DNA of 64,000 bases from Ceratotherium simum simum. Lineage: Eukaryota > Chordata > Mammalia > Perissodactyla > Rhinocerotidae. Where the stretch lies: the NCBI RefSeq assembly GCF_000283155.1, contig NW_004454163.1, positions 19,646,718 through 19,710,717 of the forward strand, written 5' to 3'. Position 1 is the stretch's first letter; every line of letters starts with the position of its first letter. This document shows positions 51,101 to 56,672 of this stretch, piece after piece. The notes under the pieces are model-generated. The model made no database searches and was not told the DNA's origin. It was given only the letters and a program-made list of their open reading frames with translations. A program made the position numbers and the translations under genes.

Positions 51101-52251
51101 CAACTCCTCAAACCAGAAACCTTAAGTCATTCTTGACATTTCATTTTCACTGACCTGACACATCCAACCTCTCACCAAATTCTATCAAATCCATTTCTAA
51201 ATCTATCTCAAATCATCCCTCCCCCTTTTTCTCAACTCCACTGCCCCCCACTGGAGGCAAAACCATCATTTGCTGTTGCCTGGATCTCTGTCTTTGATCC
51301 TTAAATGGTCTTAAATTCTCCTCATTGCTACACAGACAGCCTCATAGCCCAGAGGATATCACGGCAGAGTGGAAATCAGATCCCGTCATCTCCCTACTTT
51401 AACGCCTTCTATTGCCTTCCACTGAATTTAGAATAAAACCCCACCTCCTTCACAGAGCCCACAGGGCCCTGGACTACCAGAATGTTGGTTCTTAGATCGT
51501 GCCAAGAGTTTTGCTACCTCGGAGCCTTGATATAAATTGTTCTATCTGAATGTTCTTCAAAGGACACATTAAATGAGGACAAGCTTTCACATCCTTAAAA
51601 ACAAAACTCCATTGACTTGACCACGTTATGAAAAGGGAGTTTACATTTTTTTAAGTTAAAAATCCTAGAATTTATGTACTTAGTGACTCTACTTTCCTGG
51701 AGTCACTCAAAAGAATGGAAAGGGGAGGGAATAAGACAGGTCTTCCAATAGAACGCCACCAAACATTCTGGGGGAGCAGGTTACTCGGGCAGAAATTCCC
51801 TGGCGACCCGAAGAGAACATCCATTCCTCCCCGGACCTTGCCCACCCGCGACCAAGTCCGAGGCAGCCGAGCTCGTCCGCGAAGCCCTCCTCCGCCCCAG
51901 GCCGCCTCGCGCTTATGGCGCCCGCCCAGCTTTCCCAAGAGCTGAACTCCAACTCGGTGGGTCACCACTGCGCGAAGAAAGGGAATGACCTGCAAGGTCA
52001 GAAGCAAGCAAACCCTGGTCTCAACGCTCAACTGGAAACTGCAGCGAAATCACTGTCGCCAGCGCCTTGCAAGTAGGTTTTCTCCTCAACCCCAACCGTC
52101 CTTCCGGGCTGGGTTTTTATCCAGTCCGCTTTATGGCTGATGAGACCCCCGACTCTCCGCCGACACGGGACGCGAGGCCCGGCCTGGGAGGGCAAGGCCC
52201 CGAGGGGCGAGGAGAGGCGGGGCGGCGGCGCTCACCTCGGAGCAGGGCCAT
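12035..52251 (-). CDS. ACAA2: ACAA2, mitochondrial 3-ketoacyl-CoA thiolase (gene-level CDS span)
   Basis: Acetyl-CoA acyltransferase 2 catalyses the last step of mitochondrial fatty-acid beta-oxidation: thiolysis of 3-ketoacyl-CoA by CoA to acetyl-CoA plus a shortened acyl-CoA. It acts in the matrix. Ten coding exons on the minus strand are 52236-52251, 46126-46292, 33094-33222, 31388-31504, 29892-30039, 27815-27990, 27140-27269, 15857-15927, 13657-13811 and 12035-12119. They total 1194 nt, giving 397 residues, the length I know for the human protein. Every intron has GT..AG ends and all phases join. The nucleophile Cys92 lies in NRLCGSGFQ (exon 3), His352 in [10 protein letters not shown] (exon 9) and Cys382 in SACIGGGQG (exon 10), the complete thiolase active site. 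The N-terminus [18 protein letters not shown] fits the known uncleaved mitochondrial targeting signal. No stop or frameshift was seen, so the gene looks functional. Confidence 0.98.
12347..12604 (+). mobile_element. ERE-type SINE in ACAA2 intron 9
   Basis: The head GGGGCCAGCCTGGTAGC, B-box-like GGGTTTGGATCCTGGG, the paired CAGATGTTAGCCCAGGG tail blocks and a poly(A) mark it as ERE. It is antisense to ACAA2. Confidence 0.9.
12605..13656. other. Remainder of ACAA2 intron 9
   Basis: No exon, RNA or clear repeat was recognised. Confidence 0.5.
13657..13811 (-). CDS. ACAA2: ACAA2 coding exon 9 (catalytic His352)
   Basis: 155 nt from [16 protein letters not shown] to VHEL plus two bases of Arg370. 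It includes the thiolase signature [18 protein letters not shown] with His352. Acceptor TTTAAG|GTGAA, donor TTACG|GTACTT. Confidence 0.97.
14085..14300 (+). repeat. MIR element in ACAA2 intron 8
   Basis: Contains the MIR order: TTCTGGAGCTAGATGGACGG, CTCAACAGTAAAATGTGACTG, then AAGGTTAAATGAAATCATG and CTGACACATAGCAAGTACTC. The rest of intron 8 (13812-15856) shows nothing else I can name. Confidence 0.75.
15857..15927 (-). CDS. ACAA2: ACAA2 coding exon 8
   Basis: 71 nt encoding [14 protein letters not shown] and NLKDMDLVE. Acceptor CTTATAG|GTCC, donor GTAGAG|GTAAGT. It is separated from exon 7 by an 11.2-kb intron containing the assembly gap. Confidence 0.95.
15928..18090. other. Proximal part of ACAA2 intron 7
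   Basis: No exon or RNA was recognised. A weak MIR-like string (ATAGCTGTGTGACCTCGGGC) lies near 17310. Confidence 0.45.
18090..18200 (+). repeat. MER5A-like hAT fragment
   Basis: Partial similarity to the MER5 consensus, ending GGTTGGGAACCACTG. Confidence 0.5.
18322..18421. other. Assembly gap (100 N)
   Basis: Exactly 100 N, the usual placeholder for a gap of unknown size. It begins immediately after a 15-base string (TGAAAGCTAATAAGC, 18307-18321) that recurs at 25853-25867 next to a SINE head. See findings. Confidence 0.99.
18422..18655 (+). mobile_element. L1 3' UTR copy 1 (truncated by the gap)
   Basis: Typical ungulate L1 3'-end text: TGTATGATCTCACTCATATG, GTGGTTACCAGGGGCAG, CACATATATGGTGATGGAC, then an AAAT microsatellite tail at 18626-18655. 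Confidence 0.85.
18656..18960 (+). mobile_element. L1 3' UTR copy 2
   Basis: A second, more diverged L1 3' UTR in the same orientation: TGAACTCACTCATATGTGG, TGGTGGTTACCAGAGGGG, TGGTGGTGAATATGGTG, ATAAACCAATGTGACCTTGA, then an A-rich tail. Confidence 0.85.
18961..25630. other. Distal part of ACAA2 intron 7 (old repeats, no exon)
   Basis: Only diverged repeats are visible: MIR-like at 18965-19060, 20090-20215 (antisense) and 21630-21810; L2-like 3' ends at 19480-19645 and 19800-19930; an old LINE-like block at 20560-20910; and a possible LTR-like segment with a GT microsatellite at 21960-22530. A GA run lies at 19287-19322. No ACAA2 exon is missing from this interval, so it carries no coding information for the gene. 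Confidence 0.5.
22318..22367. repeat. (GT)n microsatellite
   Basis: Interrupted GT dinucleotide run within ACAA2 intron 7. Confidence 0.85.
25632..25852 (-). mobile_element. ERE-type SINE (young-looking)
   Basis: On the minus strand it starts GGGGCCGGCCCCGTGGC and contains GTTAAGGGCGCGCGCTCCG and GGGTTCGGATCCCGGGCGCG. It ends CTTTGGGG..AAATAAATAAAATC plus A-rich tail, the ERE1-like structure. The downstream flank TGAAAGCTAATAAGC is not repeated next to its own tail but is repeated at 18307-18321. Confidence 0.93.
25868..27139. other. Distal intron 7 near exon 7, with MIR at 26600-26770
   Basis: A MIR-like block runs from 26600 (AAAAGAGCACTGGAATTAGA) to ~26770 (AAGATTAAATGAGTCAC). Otherwise no feature is seen. 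Confidence 0.5.
27140..27269 (-). CDS. ACAA2: ACAA2 coding exon 7
   Basis: 130 nt starting [16 protein letters not shown] and ending SIMGI plus one base of Gly. The acceptor lies inside a five-G run, and the AAG|GGGG split gives the correct frame. Donor ATTG|GTAAGT. Confidence 0.95.
27815..27990 (-). CDS. ACAA2: ACAA2 coding exon 6
   Basis: 176 nt ending in phase 0 at codon 251. Encodes [20 protein letters not shown] and [11 protein letters not shown], with TVTAGNAS at the 3' edge. Acceptor TTTCAG|CTAAC, donor GCATCG|GTAGGT. Confidence 0.96.
28655..28847 (-). mobile_element. ERE-type SINE in ACAA2 intron 5
   Basis: Plus-strand poly(T), GAGGAAGATTGGCCCTCAGC, CATGGCTTGATGAGC and the head end CACTGGGCCGGCCCC. 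It is in the same sense as ACAA2. Confidence 0.9.
28900..29100 (-). repeat. MIR-like remnant in ACAA2 intron 5
   Basis: Antisense MIR words: ACAACAACTCTATTAGGTA, TTTTACAGATGCTCAGTGA, ACTTGACTGAGGTCAAATAA. Confidence 0.55.
29892..30039 (-). CDS. ACAA2: ACAA2 coding exon 5
   Basis: 148 nt. Encodes residues 144-192 plus one base, with [10 protein letters not shown] and [10 protein letters not shown] recognisable. Acceptor TTAATAG|CTGG, donor AAGCTG|GTCAGT. Confidence 0.96.
30040..31387. other. ACAA2 intron 4, no feature seen
   Basis: A/T-rich intronic DNA without recognised repeat, RNA or exon. Confidence 0.45.
31388..31504 (-). CDS. ACAA2: ACAA2 coding exon 4
   Basis: 117 nt (39 codons, residues 105-143), beginning [14 protein letters not shown] and ending at donor CTCCAG|GTTGG. 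It is in phase 0 at both ends. Confidence 0.96.
32380..32580 (+). repeat. MIR in ACAA2 intron 3
   Basis: CCTGGGTTCAAATTCTCCCTC, GTAAAATAGGAATAATAATAG and TCTGGCATATAGGAGGCACT occur in MIR order. Confidence 0.75.
32590..32915 (-). mobile_element. Old L1 3' UTR fragment (antisense) in intron 3
   Basis: Antisense L1 words: AAAATTCCATTTTAACCA, GTTGTGCAACCAATCACCAT, GTGACTGGCTTATTCCACC, AGCATAATGTCTTCAAAGG. Confidence 0.75.
33094..33222 (-). CDS. ACAA2: ACAA2 coding exon 3 (nucleophile Cys92)
   Basis: 129 nt (43 codons, residues 62-104). Acceptor TTCCAG|AGTTC, donor TGTCAG|GTATGG. It carries the acyl-accepting Cys92 in [14 protein letters not shown]. Confidence 0.97.
33440..33592 (+). repeat. 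MER5A-type hAT MITE
   Basis: Words such as AAATGCATACTGGGGCATC, TGAGATTCTGCATTTCTAAC and GCTGGTCCAAGGATCACTC match the MER5A pattern. Confidence 0.75.
34038..34482. repeat. ~445-bp polypurine (GGGAGA/GGAAGG) tract in ACAA2 intron 2
   Basis: Nearly pure A/G on the plus strand (pure C/T on the ACAA2 sense strand), broken by only a few pyrimidines. Long open frames on both strands here are artefacts of composition. Such mirror-rich tracts can form triplex (H-DNA) structures; that property is inferred, not shown. Confidence 0.95.
34800..35870 (+). mobile_element. LTR/leader-like 5' region of an endogenous retrovirus
   Basis: This segment precedes the gag remnant. It contains a TATA box (GCTATATAAACTG near 35260), a GC-rich section and then a C/T-rich leader with two ~54-bp repeats (from 35502 and 35584). 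I could not find a matching LTR at the 3' side, and no convincing primer-binding site was seen. Assignment as LTR plus leader is inferred from position and promoter-like motifs. Confidence 0.45.
35890..36440 (+). mobile_element. Second LTR (ERV1-like), related to the solo LTR at 48.86 kb
   Basis: Contains TATATAACCGC (~36288), an AATAAA-type signal (CATAATAAACTC ~36380) and ends near ATTTACATCAACAAA. It shares word order with 48860-49370 (GGCCTGA, CATCTGCTTT, CTTCCCC, GGTATA.AA, TTTCCTTG..GGAA, ATTATTTA/GTTATTTGTGTCAACAAA). It lies between the leader region and the gag remnant. Confidence 0.6.
36513..37345 (+). pseudogene. gag: ERV gag remnant (capsid region), gammaretrovirus-like
   Basis: Segment resembling the p12/capsid part of class I retroviral Gag, split by a frameshift near 36710 and another near 37220. 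Visible capsid-like motifs are [27 protein letters not shown] and [17 protein letters not shown]. No matrix (MA) coding region with a start is evident upstream. It is a non-functional copy. Confidence 0.85.
37348..37735 (+). pseudogene. pro: ERV nucleocapsid and protease remnant
   Basis: Two zinc-knuckle-like strings ([24 protein letters not shown]) each lack the first cysteine of the CCHC pattern. The retroviral aspartic protease active site [12 protein letters not shown] follows at ~37640-37680, and the frame closes soon after. It is broken and non-functional. Confidence 0.85.
37910..38591 (+). pseudogene. pol: ERV reverse transcriptase remnant, 5' part
   Basis: RT fingers/palm motifs are visible: [26 protein letters not shown] (catalytic Asp region) and [17 protein letters not shown] stop follows at ~38494. 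The YxDD active-site box near 38530 reads YVAE, so both catalytic aspartates are lost. The domain is then interrupted by an ERE SINE. Confidence 0.9.
38592..38843 (-). mobile_element. ERE-type SINE inserted in ERV pol
   Basis: Plus-strand T/A-rich tail, CATGGCTTGCCAAGTGG and the head end CACCGGGCCGGCCCC. The 15-bp TSD GCTAACACGATTTTA is identical at 38577-38591 and 38844-38858, so the insertion postdates the retrovirus. Confidence 0.95.
38844..39715 (+). pseudogene. pol: ERV RT thumb/connection remnant
   Basis: Continuation after the SINE with several frame breaks: [20 protein letters not shown] and [11 protein letters not shown], then [20 protein letters not shown]. These are typical of the class I RT connection region. 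Non-functional. Confidence 0.8.
39716..40175 (+). pseudogene. pol: ERV RNase H remnant
   Basis: RNase H-like motifs FVDGSSF (near 39715), [35 protein letters not shown] and IHCRGHQK lie in RNase H order. A stop after DGSSF and a frame shift break the domain. Confidence 0.85.
40190..40715 (+). pseudogene. pol: ERV integrase remnant, truncated
   Basis: The HHCC zinc-binding portion is visible ([11 protein letters not shown], then [12 protein letters not shown]), followed by the catalytic core WQLDLTQMP (first Asp) and DNGPA (second Asp, codon 40701-40703). The remainder, including the third catalytic Glu and the C-terminal domain, is missing. The sequence passes straight into envelope TM coding sequence. 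Confidence 0.88.
40735..41175 (+). pseudogene. env: ERV envelope transmembrane-subunit remnant (SU deleted)
   Basis: Only the TM-subunit side remains. Visible motifs are [12 protein letters not shown] and the CX6CC disulphide motif CTIIKTECC (first Cys at 40857-40859, last pair at 40878-40883). After a frame break near 40975 comes a hydrophobic membrane span ([17 protein letters not shown]). The surface subunit and fusion-peptide region are absent. It is a broken remnant with no intact envelope. Confidence 0.88.
41270..41730 (+). mobile_element. Candidate 3' LTR of the ERV
   Basis: Follows the env remnant directly. It contains a TATA-like ATATATAATGG (~41572) and an AATAAA signal (~41652), then a C-rich end (CAGTGGCCCCACA). 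It does not visibly match 34800-35870 or 35890-36440, so the pair cannot be confirmed from sequence alone. Confidence 0.5.
42217..42466 (-). mobile_element. ERE-type SINE in ACAA2 intron 2
   Basis: Plus-strand poly(T), two GAGGAAGATT(G/A)G blocks, GTGGCTTGATGAGTGG and the head end CACCGGGCCAGCC. Confidence 0.9.
42980..45335 (+). mobile_element. Decayed L1, ORF2 (RT and C-terminal) region
   Basis: Sense L1 ORF2 text with many stops. RT-like peptides such as GTRQGYTLF (~43605) and [17 protein letters not shown] are recognisable, then C-terminal ORF2 DNA words (CCAGCAATTCCACTCCTAGG, TGGAATATTATTCTGCC). It ends without a 3' UTR at ~45335. A CATAT microsatellite lies near 43388-43405. Confidence 0.88.
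45800..45900 (+). mobile_element. L1 3' UTR fragment with A-rich tail
   Basis: TTATGTTGCACACCTAAAAC and TCAATTATATCTCAATAAA followed by an A/AG-rich tail. Confidence 0.6.
46126..46292 (-). CDS. ACAA2: ACAA2 coding exon 2
   Basis: 167 nt with acceptor AATAG|GTGTG and donor CTTGCAG|GTTAGT. Encodes residues 6-61, including [17 protein letters not shown], the thiolase N-terminal domain. It ends in phase 0. Confidence 0.97.
46293..47690. other. ACAA2 intron 1, 3' portion, no gene seen
   Basis: Intronic sequence with no recognised exon, RNA or young repeat. Confidence 0.4.
47693..47742 (-). mobile_element. ERE SINE tail fragment
   Basis: A T-rich run followed by GAGGAAGATTAGCCCTGAGC and TAACATCTGTTGCC is the reverse complement of an ERE tail; the head is missing. 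Confidence 0.7.
47743..48660 (+). mobile_element. Old L1 3' end
   Basis: Sense L1 words: AACAATGAGATACCATTATA, GATCCAGTAATCATGCTCC, TGGAATATTATGCAGCAAT, GCGGTTGCCAGGGGTTG, then a 3' UTR ending ACTGCTCAAAAAAAG. Confidence 0.88.
48860..49380 (+). mobile_element. Solo LTR (ERV1-like)
   Basis: Related to 35890-36440 by shared ordered words, with TATA-like GGTATAAAACTG (~49212) and an end near GTCAACAAAGTTCAG. No internal retroviral sequence is attached. Confidence 0.55.
49381..51670. other. ACAA2 intron 1, 5' portion, with L2-like block at 51180-51480
   Basis: No exon seen. 51180-51480 repeats the pattern seen at 7100-7960 (CAGATCCCGTCATCTCCCTAC, TTTAGAATAAAACCCCACCT) and is probably an L2-type remnant. 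A MIR-like stretch (CATCTGTAAAATAGGGAAA) lies near 50522. Confidence 0.45.
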
Positions 52252-52930
52252 GGCGGCGCAGGGCTTCTCCGGCTATGCAGGGAGGCCACCGGCCGTCACT
52301 CCATCCTTAAGGGTCGAGGGGCGGCGCCCTGCGAGGCCGCGCCCCCGCCCTTTCACCTTCTCTCCGGCCCGCCGGGCCCGCCCGCGGCCTCCCCCGGCCG
52401 ACCGGAGCTCCTCTCCCTCGCGTCACCCCGTGGGAACCAAAGGTACCAAAACTCGCCCCGGATTCGGGCCGTGGAGGAGGGAGCGTTCCTTGCGAGCGGA
52501 TTTTTGCCTCACATTATTTTTAGAGACTTTACCTCTGTTTCCAAATCGAGAGAATGATTTGACTCTACCCTATCCATCCTATCCCTGCTTGTATAAATCC
52601 CCCCCAACAAGTAATCAACTTTCCCCTTCATCCTTGCCAGAGGGTTCTTTTACACATGCGCCTACACGGCCCCACGCCAAGATGACGCCAAGACGCCGAA
52701 AGCAGAAGTGGCTTGAGGGAGGCGGGGAGGGGGCGGGGGCGGGGGCGGGGCGCCGAGGAAGGCGCGAGAGGATTGGCTGAGCCTCTCCCGCAGGGCTGCG
52801 GTGGGCGGCTGCCCAGACCCGGGGCGGAGGCCGCGTCCGTCTGGCGGGCGTGGGGGCGGGGGCGCGGGGGCTTGCACGCGGTGCCGGGTGGGGGCGGTAA
52901 GGTTGGCATGTCAGGCGTGCTTAGATTGTT
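51770..52930. promoter_or_regulatory. CpG-island, presumed bidirectional ACAA2/SCARNA17 promoter
   Basis: A CpG-dense region surrounds ACAA2 exon 1 and extends toward SCARNA17. Runs of GC boxes (GGGGGCGGGG at ~52728-52752 and ~52852-52868) and an inverted CCAAT box (ATTGG, 52772-52776) lie just upstream of the expected SCARNA17 start. I see no TATA box for ACAA2, which fits a housekeeping CpG promoter. Bidirectionality is inferred from gene placement. Confidence 0.8.
52236..52251 (-). CDS. ACAA2: ACAA2 coding exon 1
   Basis: Sixteen coding bases, ATG to the donor GAG|GTGAGC, encode MALLR plus the first base of Gly6. The ATG has a strong Kozak context (GCCGCCATGG). The 5' UTR continues upstream into the CpG island; the transcription start is not visible. 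Confidence 0.95.
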
Positions 52931-53245
52931 GTAGGGCTGGGTTGCCCTTTGGTCCTCGATGCAGTCCCCGGATGAGCTTGCAGTATTTTCCTTATATGAT
53001 CAGGCCCCATTGCTGGCGGCGCCGCTTGCCTGGAGCCTGAGAGGATTATGAAAATGTGTCAGGCGAGGTGGGCCCGGGGGACCGGGGGCGGGGAGATTAG
53101 GGGCAGCGGGTTAGGCTAGAGATCAAGGAGGTTTAGGGAGGCCTCTGCCGCTGTAACTGTGAACCCTGGTCAATGATGACCTGACCACTGCGCAATCTGA
53201 GTTCTAAGAACCAGTGATGGAGTGTGTACTGAGACCGGGCGAGCA
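52826..53245 (+). ncRNA. SCARNA17: SCARNA17 (mgU12-22/U4-8), tandem C/D small Cajal-body RNA
   Basis: This guide RNA directs 2'-O-methylation of two spliceosomal RNAs in Cajal bodies. The 5' domain contains TATTTTCCTTA (52984-52994), complementary to U12 snRNA nt 19-29. Counting five nucleotides up from the box at 52996-52999 (ATGA) lands on the base pairing with U12 G22. The 3' domain has box C ATGATGA (53173-53179), guide CCACTGCGCAA (53185-53195), D' CTGA (53197-53200), C' GTGATGG (53214-53220) and D CTGA (53229-53232), closed by a GGTC/GACC stem. Its guide pairs with U4 nt 5-15 and targets C8. In human this RNA also lies beside ACAA2, and from memory it is ~420 nt and independently transcribed. 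The 5' end given here assumes the same length and is uncertain. Confidence 0.88.
53173..53232 (+). ncRNA. SCARNA17: U4-C8 C/D guide domain of SCARNA17
   Basis: A compact canonical C/D snoRNA-like module: C, guide, D', C', D in order, with a 4-bp terminal stem extended by CCC/GGG around a bulged T. The guide base five positions before D' (G at 53192) pairs with U4 C8. Confidence 0.92.
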
Positions 53246-53449
53246 GAGACGCGGTGGATCCGCAGGGCCAGTGCTCCGAGGTGGGCCAGGCTGCCTTCGG
53301 CTTGGTTCCCGTCGGTGTGGGAAGGGGTGGTGGGTGACCTTGAGGTTTTGTGTGAGCCGTCAGGGGATGCCTGCCCTAGACTCCTGCTTTTCAAACGCGT
53401 TGGTGGCCCTCACTCAATGTGTGTGTTTGTTTATTAAATCCAGCCTTTT

Positions 53450-54120
53450 TATTATGAAAACTTTAGGACATACAGAAATGTGGAAAGACTTCTCCGTGAA
53501 CTCCCACGTATCCACCACCTATATGCTACAATTGTTAACATTTTGCCGTATTTGCTATATCACATCTGTCCAACTGGTTTTCCATCAAACCACTTTTTTC
53601 TTTTCAGTTAGGAAGAGTGGCCCTGAGCTAACATTTGTTGCCAATCTTCCTCTTTTTGCTTGAGGAAGATTGTCCCTGAGCTCACATCTGTGCCATCTTC
53701 CTCTGTTTTATATGTGGGACACTGCCACAGCATGGCTTGATGAGCTGTGTGTAGGTCCACACCCAGCATCCAAACCTGAGAACCCCAGGCTACCGAAGTA
53801 GAGCCTTCAAACTAAAGCACTGCGCCACCCGGCTGGCCCCCTCCTTGTTTTTTTAAATGTAGATCTCTAGTACAGTTCACTCTGTGAACGCTTTGGCTTA
53901 GGTCAGTATTTTCAGCTCTTAGGACAAAACTTCCATGCAGCCAAATGTACAAATCTTAAATTGGATGAGTTTCATAAATGTATACACTCATAACCCAAAC
54001 CACTATCAGCTATCAAAATATAATTAGAACATGTCCATCATCACAGAAAATTACTTCATTCCTCTTCCCACCCTTCATCTCCCAGTCACTCATTGTTCTG
54101 TTTTTCTATCTATCTATTGC
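53450..54120 (-). mobile_element. Old L1 3' fragment (antisense), split by an ERE SINE
   Basis: Antisense L1-like text (ATTATGAAAACTTTAGGACA, TGCTACAATTGTTAACATTT, then GATGAGTTTCATAAATGTA and ACCACTATCAGCTATCAAA) lies on both sides of the SINE at 53593-53842. Confidence 0.6.
53593..53842 (-). mobile_element. ERE-type SINE
   Basis: Two GAGGAAGATTG-type tail blocks, CATGGCTTGATGAGC and the head end CACCCGGCTGGCCCC. Confidence 0.9.
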
Positions 54121-54309
54121 AATTTGACCCTCTGGTTTATTCCTTTTCTTCTTTCTGTTGCTTTAATTTGAGGGAATGCAGGACACTGACAGTCAATTCA
54201 ATACACAGGTAAGTTCTGAGGGTTATTAACTTTGAAAAATATGTAAACTACTTTTTCACAACAAGTGTATATGGTCAATGGAATTCTGATGATGAGTAGT
54301 GTTAAAAAA

Positions 54310-54800
54310 ACAAAACTCACCGGGGTAAATTTGAAGACCTAATTGGCTTTATTAGGCAATTCATGGACCAGGCAGTGTCCCATCTAGCAAGCAGAGAGAT
54401 ACTCTGAGGAGTTATACAAAATGGAAGGTTTTTATAGGCAGAAAGAAGGTAGGGCAAGAAGGTATTAATAAAAGAAAAGAAAGAGTTCTTTTTAGGCGGG
54501 GGGGGGGCGGGGAGGGGAATGGCAAGGGTTTTATCAGGCAGATGACCTCGCTACTGCTAATCGGGTAGTATGATTCAGATTGATTGCTCAAAGGTTGAAA
54601 ACTGCAATCAAGTCTTGTTTTGCATCATGGGGGCCTTTTTTGGGCCTGTTATTTCTTTTTTTAACAGTAGATCAAGGCTTCTCACATACCAGATGACGAT
54701 TTTTTCCACCTGCGTCTTCTGAGCGATGAACAGGGTGTGATAATAAAAGCTGGACACTGTGCACCCAGCATTGTTCCAGGCACTCACATACACTGTTTAT
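54310..54800 (-). mobile_element. LTR-like repeat (ERV/MaLR type, antisense)
   Basis: Words such as GGCTTTATTAGGCAATTCATG, TCCCATCTAGCAAGCAGAGAG, TGGAAGGTTTTTATAGGCAG and GGGGGCCTTTTTTGGGCCTG recall a mammalian LTR in reverse orientation. A G-run lies at 54498-54515. I do not name the subfamily. Confidence 0.5.
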
Positions 54801-54839
54801 AATTTGTATACCCAGGGGACATAACAGTTATTATATAAA

Positions 54840-55430
54840 ATAGAATAACATTTGTCGACTGAAAGAAGGAGTCTGGGTGATATTAGTGAAGGAGCTTATT
54901 CAATAATCAGCGTGAAGACTTCGAACCCCAGGAAACCAGTTCAGCAGAGCGCTCTGATGGAGTTGCCCCGAGGGGTGTGAGTCTAAGTGCAGTTTATATC
55001 TCTTTCACAAACAGTGTACGTGCAGGGAAGAGGAAAAGAAAAAAACTTACAACTAGATTTCAAAATAAAGGGGTGGAGTACCTCTGGGCTTTTCTCTAGC
55101 TTATACATTGAAGGTAAGATAGACAAGAATTTCTTGGTTATACATCAAACAAGTTCAGAGATGCTGATGTTATCTATGTGGAGGGAGCCAAGGACCAGAG
55201 TTGTTAATTATTCCCTCAATCTCTAAGAAATGCTGCTGGGAAATGTGAGGCAAGGTATGTCTTTATCTCTTCCTGTTCTGGATCTGTCCAGCTGGCATCT
55301 TCAGTCATGACGTGTGGGGGTGCAAGGTCACTTTGACACAGACTGAGGATGGCCTGCAAGGCTGCTTCAGAGTACAGCATGGATTTGTATTGTACTGACT
55401 TAAAACCTGTGCAGTTTGCTTGCTAGATTC
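54840..55430. repeat. Possible second LTR-like repeat
   Basis: Structure and words (GGAGCTTATTCAATAATCAG, CCCAGGAAACCAGTTCAGC, TCAGTTTATATCTCTTTC-like strings) suggest an old LTR, but I cannot confirm the family. Confidence 0.3.
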
Positions 55431-56440
55431 TCCCATTAGAGAGGGGTCCCAAACATCTGTCCACATGTACAATTCATACACATCAGACAAATCCAAGTTG
55501 AGGGATGTTCTGCAACCTCATGAAATAGGTGGGATTTTTTTCTTTGTAATTTTATGGATGAGAAAGCTTAGGCCCAGAGAAACCAAAGAACTTGCCAAGG
55601 CCTCAAATCTAGAACATTGCTGAATAAGAATTTTGAACACTTGATAGTCAGACGCCAAGGTCCATGTTGTCTCGGGGCTTATGGGATGTGGAATATAGGA
55701 GTGGAGATAGAAAAACGGACAGGTAGCATTAACTAAGGTGTATGTTACACAAAATAGGAAAGGAAGTAAATGTTAAGTGAATCTTCTTTGGAGGACAAAA
55801 TAAAGTATTTGGGAAGAAACCTTGGTAAGAATAAATTTCTATACTTGCCAGTTGGTGGCTTAGGTTCATAAGCTTTATTTGCTTTTTGGTGGGGGTGTGT
55901 GTGAGATAAAGGGTGGTTTCAGGTAGGTAGAGAAGTGAGGCAATATGTTACTACTGGATCAGCCCTTCTCAAGGGTTCCTACAGAAAATGATTTGAGTGA
56001 CTATTTTCTCAATTGTCTCAACGATGGTACAGAACTAGTCTCTTTATCAAGAACGAACATCTTTCCCTCTGGTTTCATTGGCCAGAATTGAGTTGTATGC
56101 CCATGCCATAGCTGCAAAAGCAGCTTGGAAAACAGGTATCTGACCTTTTCAGCTTCTATCTTGGAAAGCAGGCTCTGCCAGTAAGGATGGAAGCTAGAAA
56201 ACACTGTTGGGTAGGTGACCATCAGTGTCAGCCACAAAGGCCTTTATTAGCAATTAGGTGGTAGACTTTCATACAGCCTGCACCCTCTCATATTGCATAT
56301 TGATGTCTCTAAATTGCTATGATGAATTTGGACTTTCATATTTTAGCCCATGATTGAGAATTTGGAGCTCTAGCCTTTTGGCACTACCTGTCAAGCAAGA
56401 GTTCTGCTTTAGCAGTGTCCTTTCATTGGAAACACAGAAC
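55431..56440. other. Intergenic, no gene seen
   Basis: No conserved exon, RNA or clear repeat was recognised between the LTR-like DNA and the transposon. Confidence 0.4.
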
Positions 56441-56456
56441 TGTTTGTGTGGTTAGT

Positions 56457-56540
56457 GGACATTTGGTCTTGTCCAAAATGTCCGTGGAGACATTGGGTCC
56501 ATGCCAAATGGTTCTTGTCAAAAATGTGCATGCATAGAAA
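56457..56540 (+). repeat. Left TIR of the MULE element (two sub-units)
   Basis: Outer unit 56457-56497 and inner diverged unit from ~56499 (GCCAAATGGTTCTTGTCAAAA). The outer unit matches the reverse complement of 59308-59350. Confidence 0.85.
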
Positions 56541-56672
56541 ATATCCCTGGGTTCAAATAGCCCATAACGTTTCTTATACTTTTGGTTTGTGGGATTAATA
56601 CATAAAAAAACTACCATGTTTTATTGATCTAATAATTGTGTTGTGACTGTATTGCCAATAATAACCCTTCTT

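Noticed and set aside
52067..52780. 237-codon plus-strand open frame through the ACAA2 CpG island
   Set aside because: It runs antisense across ACAA2 exon 1 and is rich in Arg, Pro and Gly purely from GC composition. No domain or conserved motif is seen.
53165..53245. Independent C/D snoRNA gene separate from SCARNA17
   Set aside because: Its guide targets U4 C8 and it lies ~180 nt downstream of a U12 G22 guide on the same strand, matching the known tandem mgU12-22/U4-8 arrangement, so it is one RNA.
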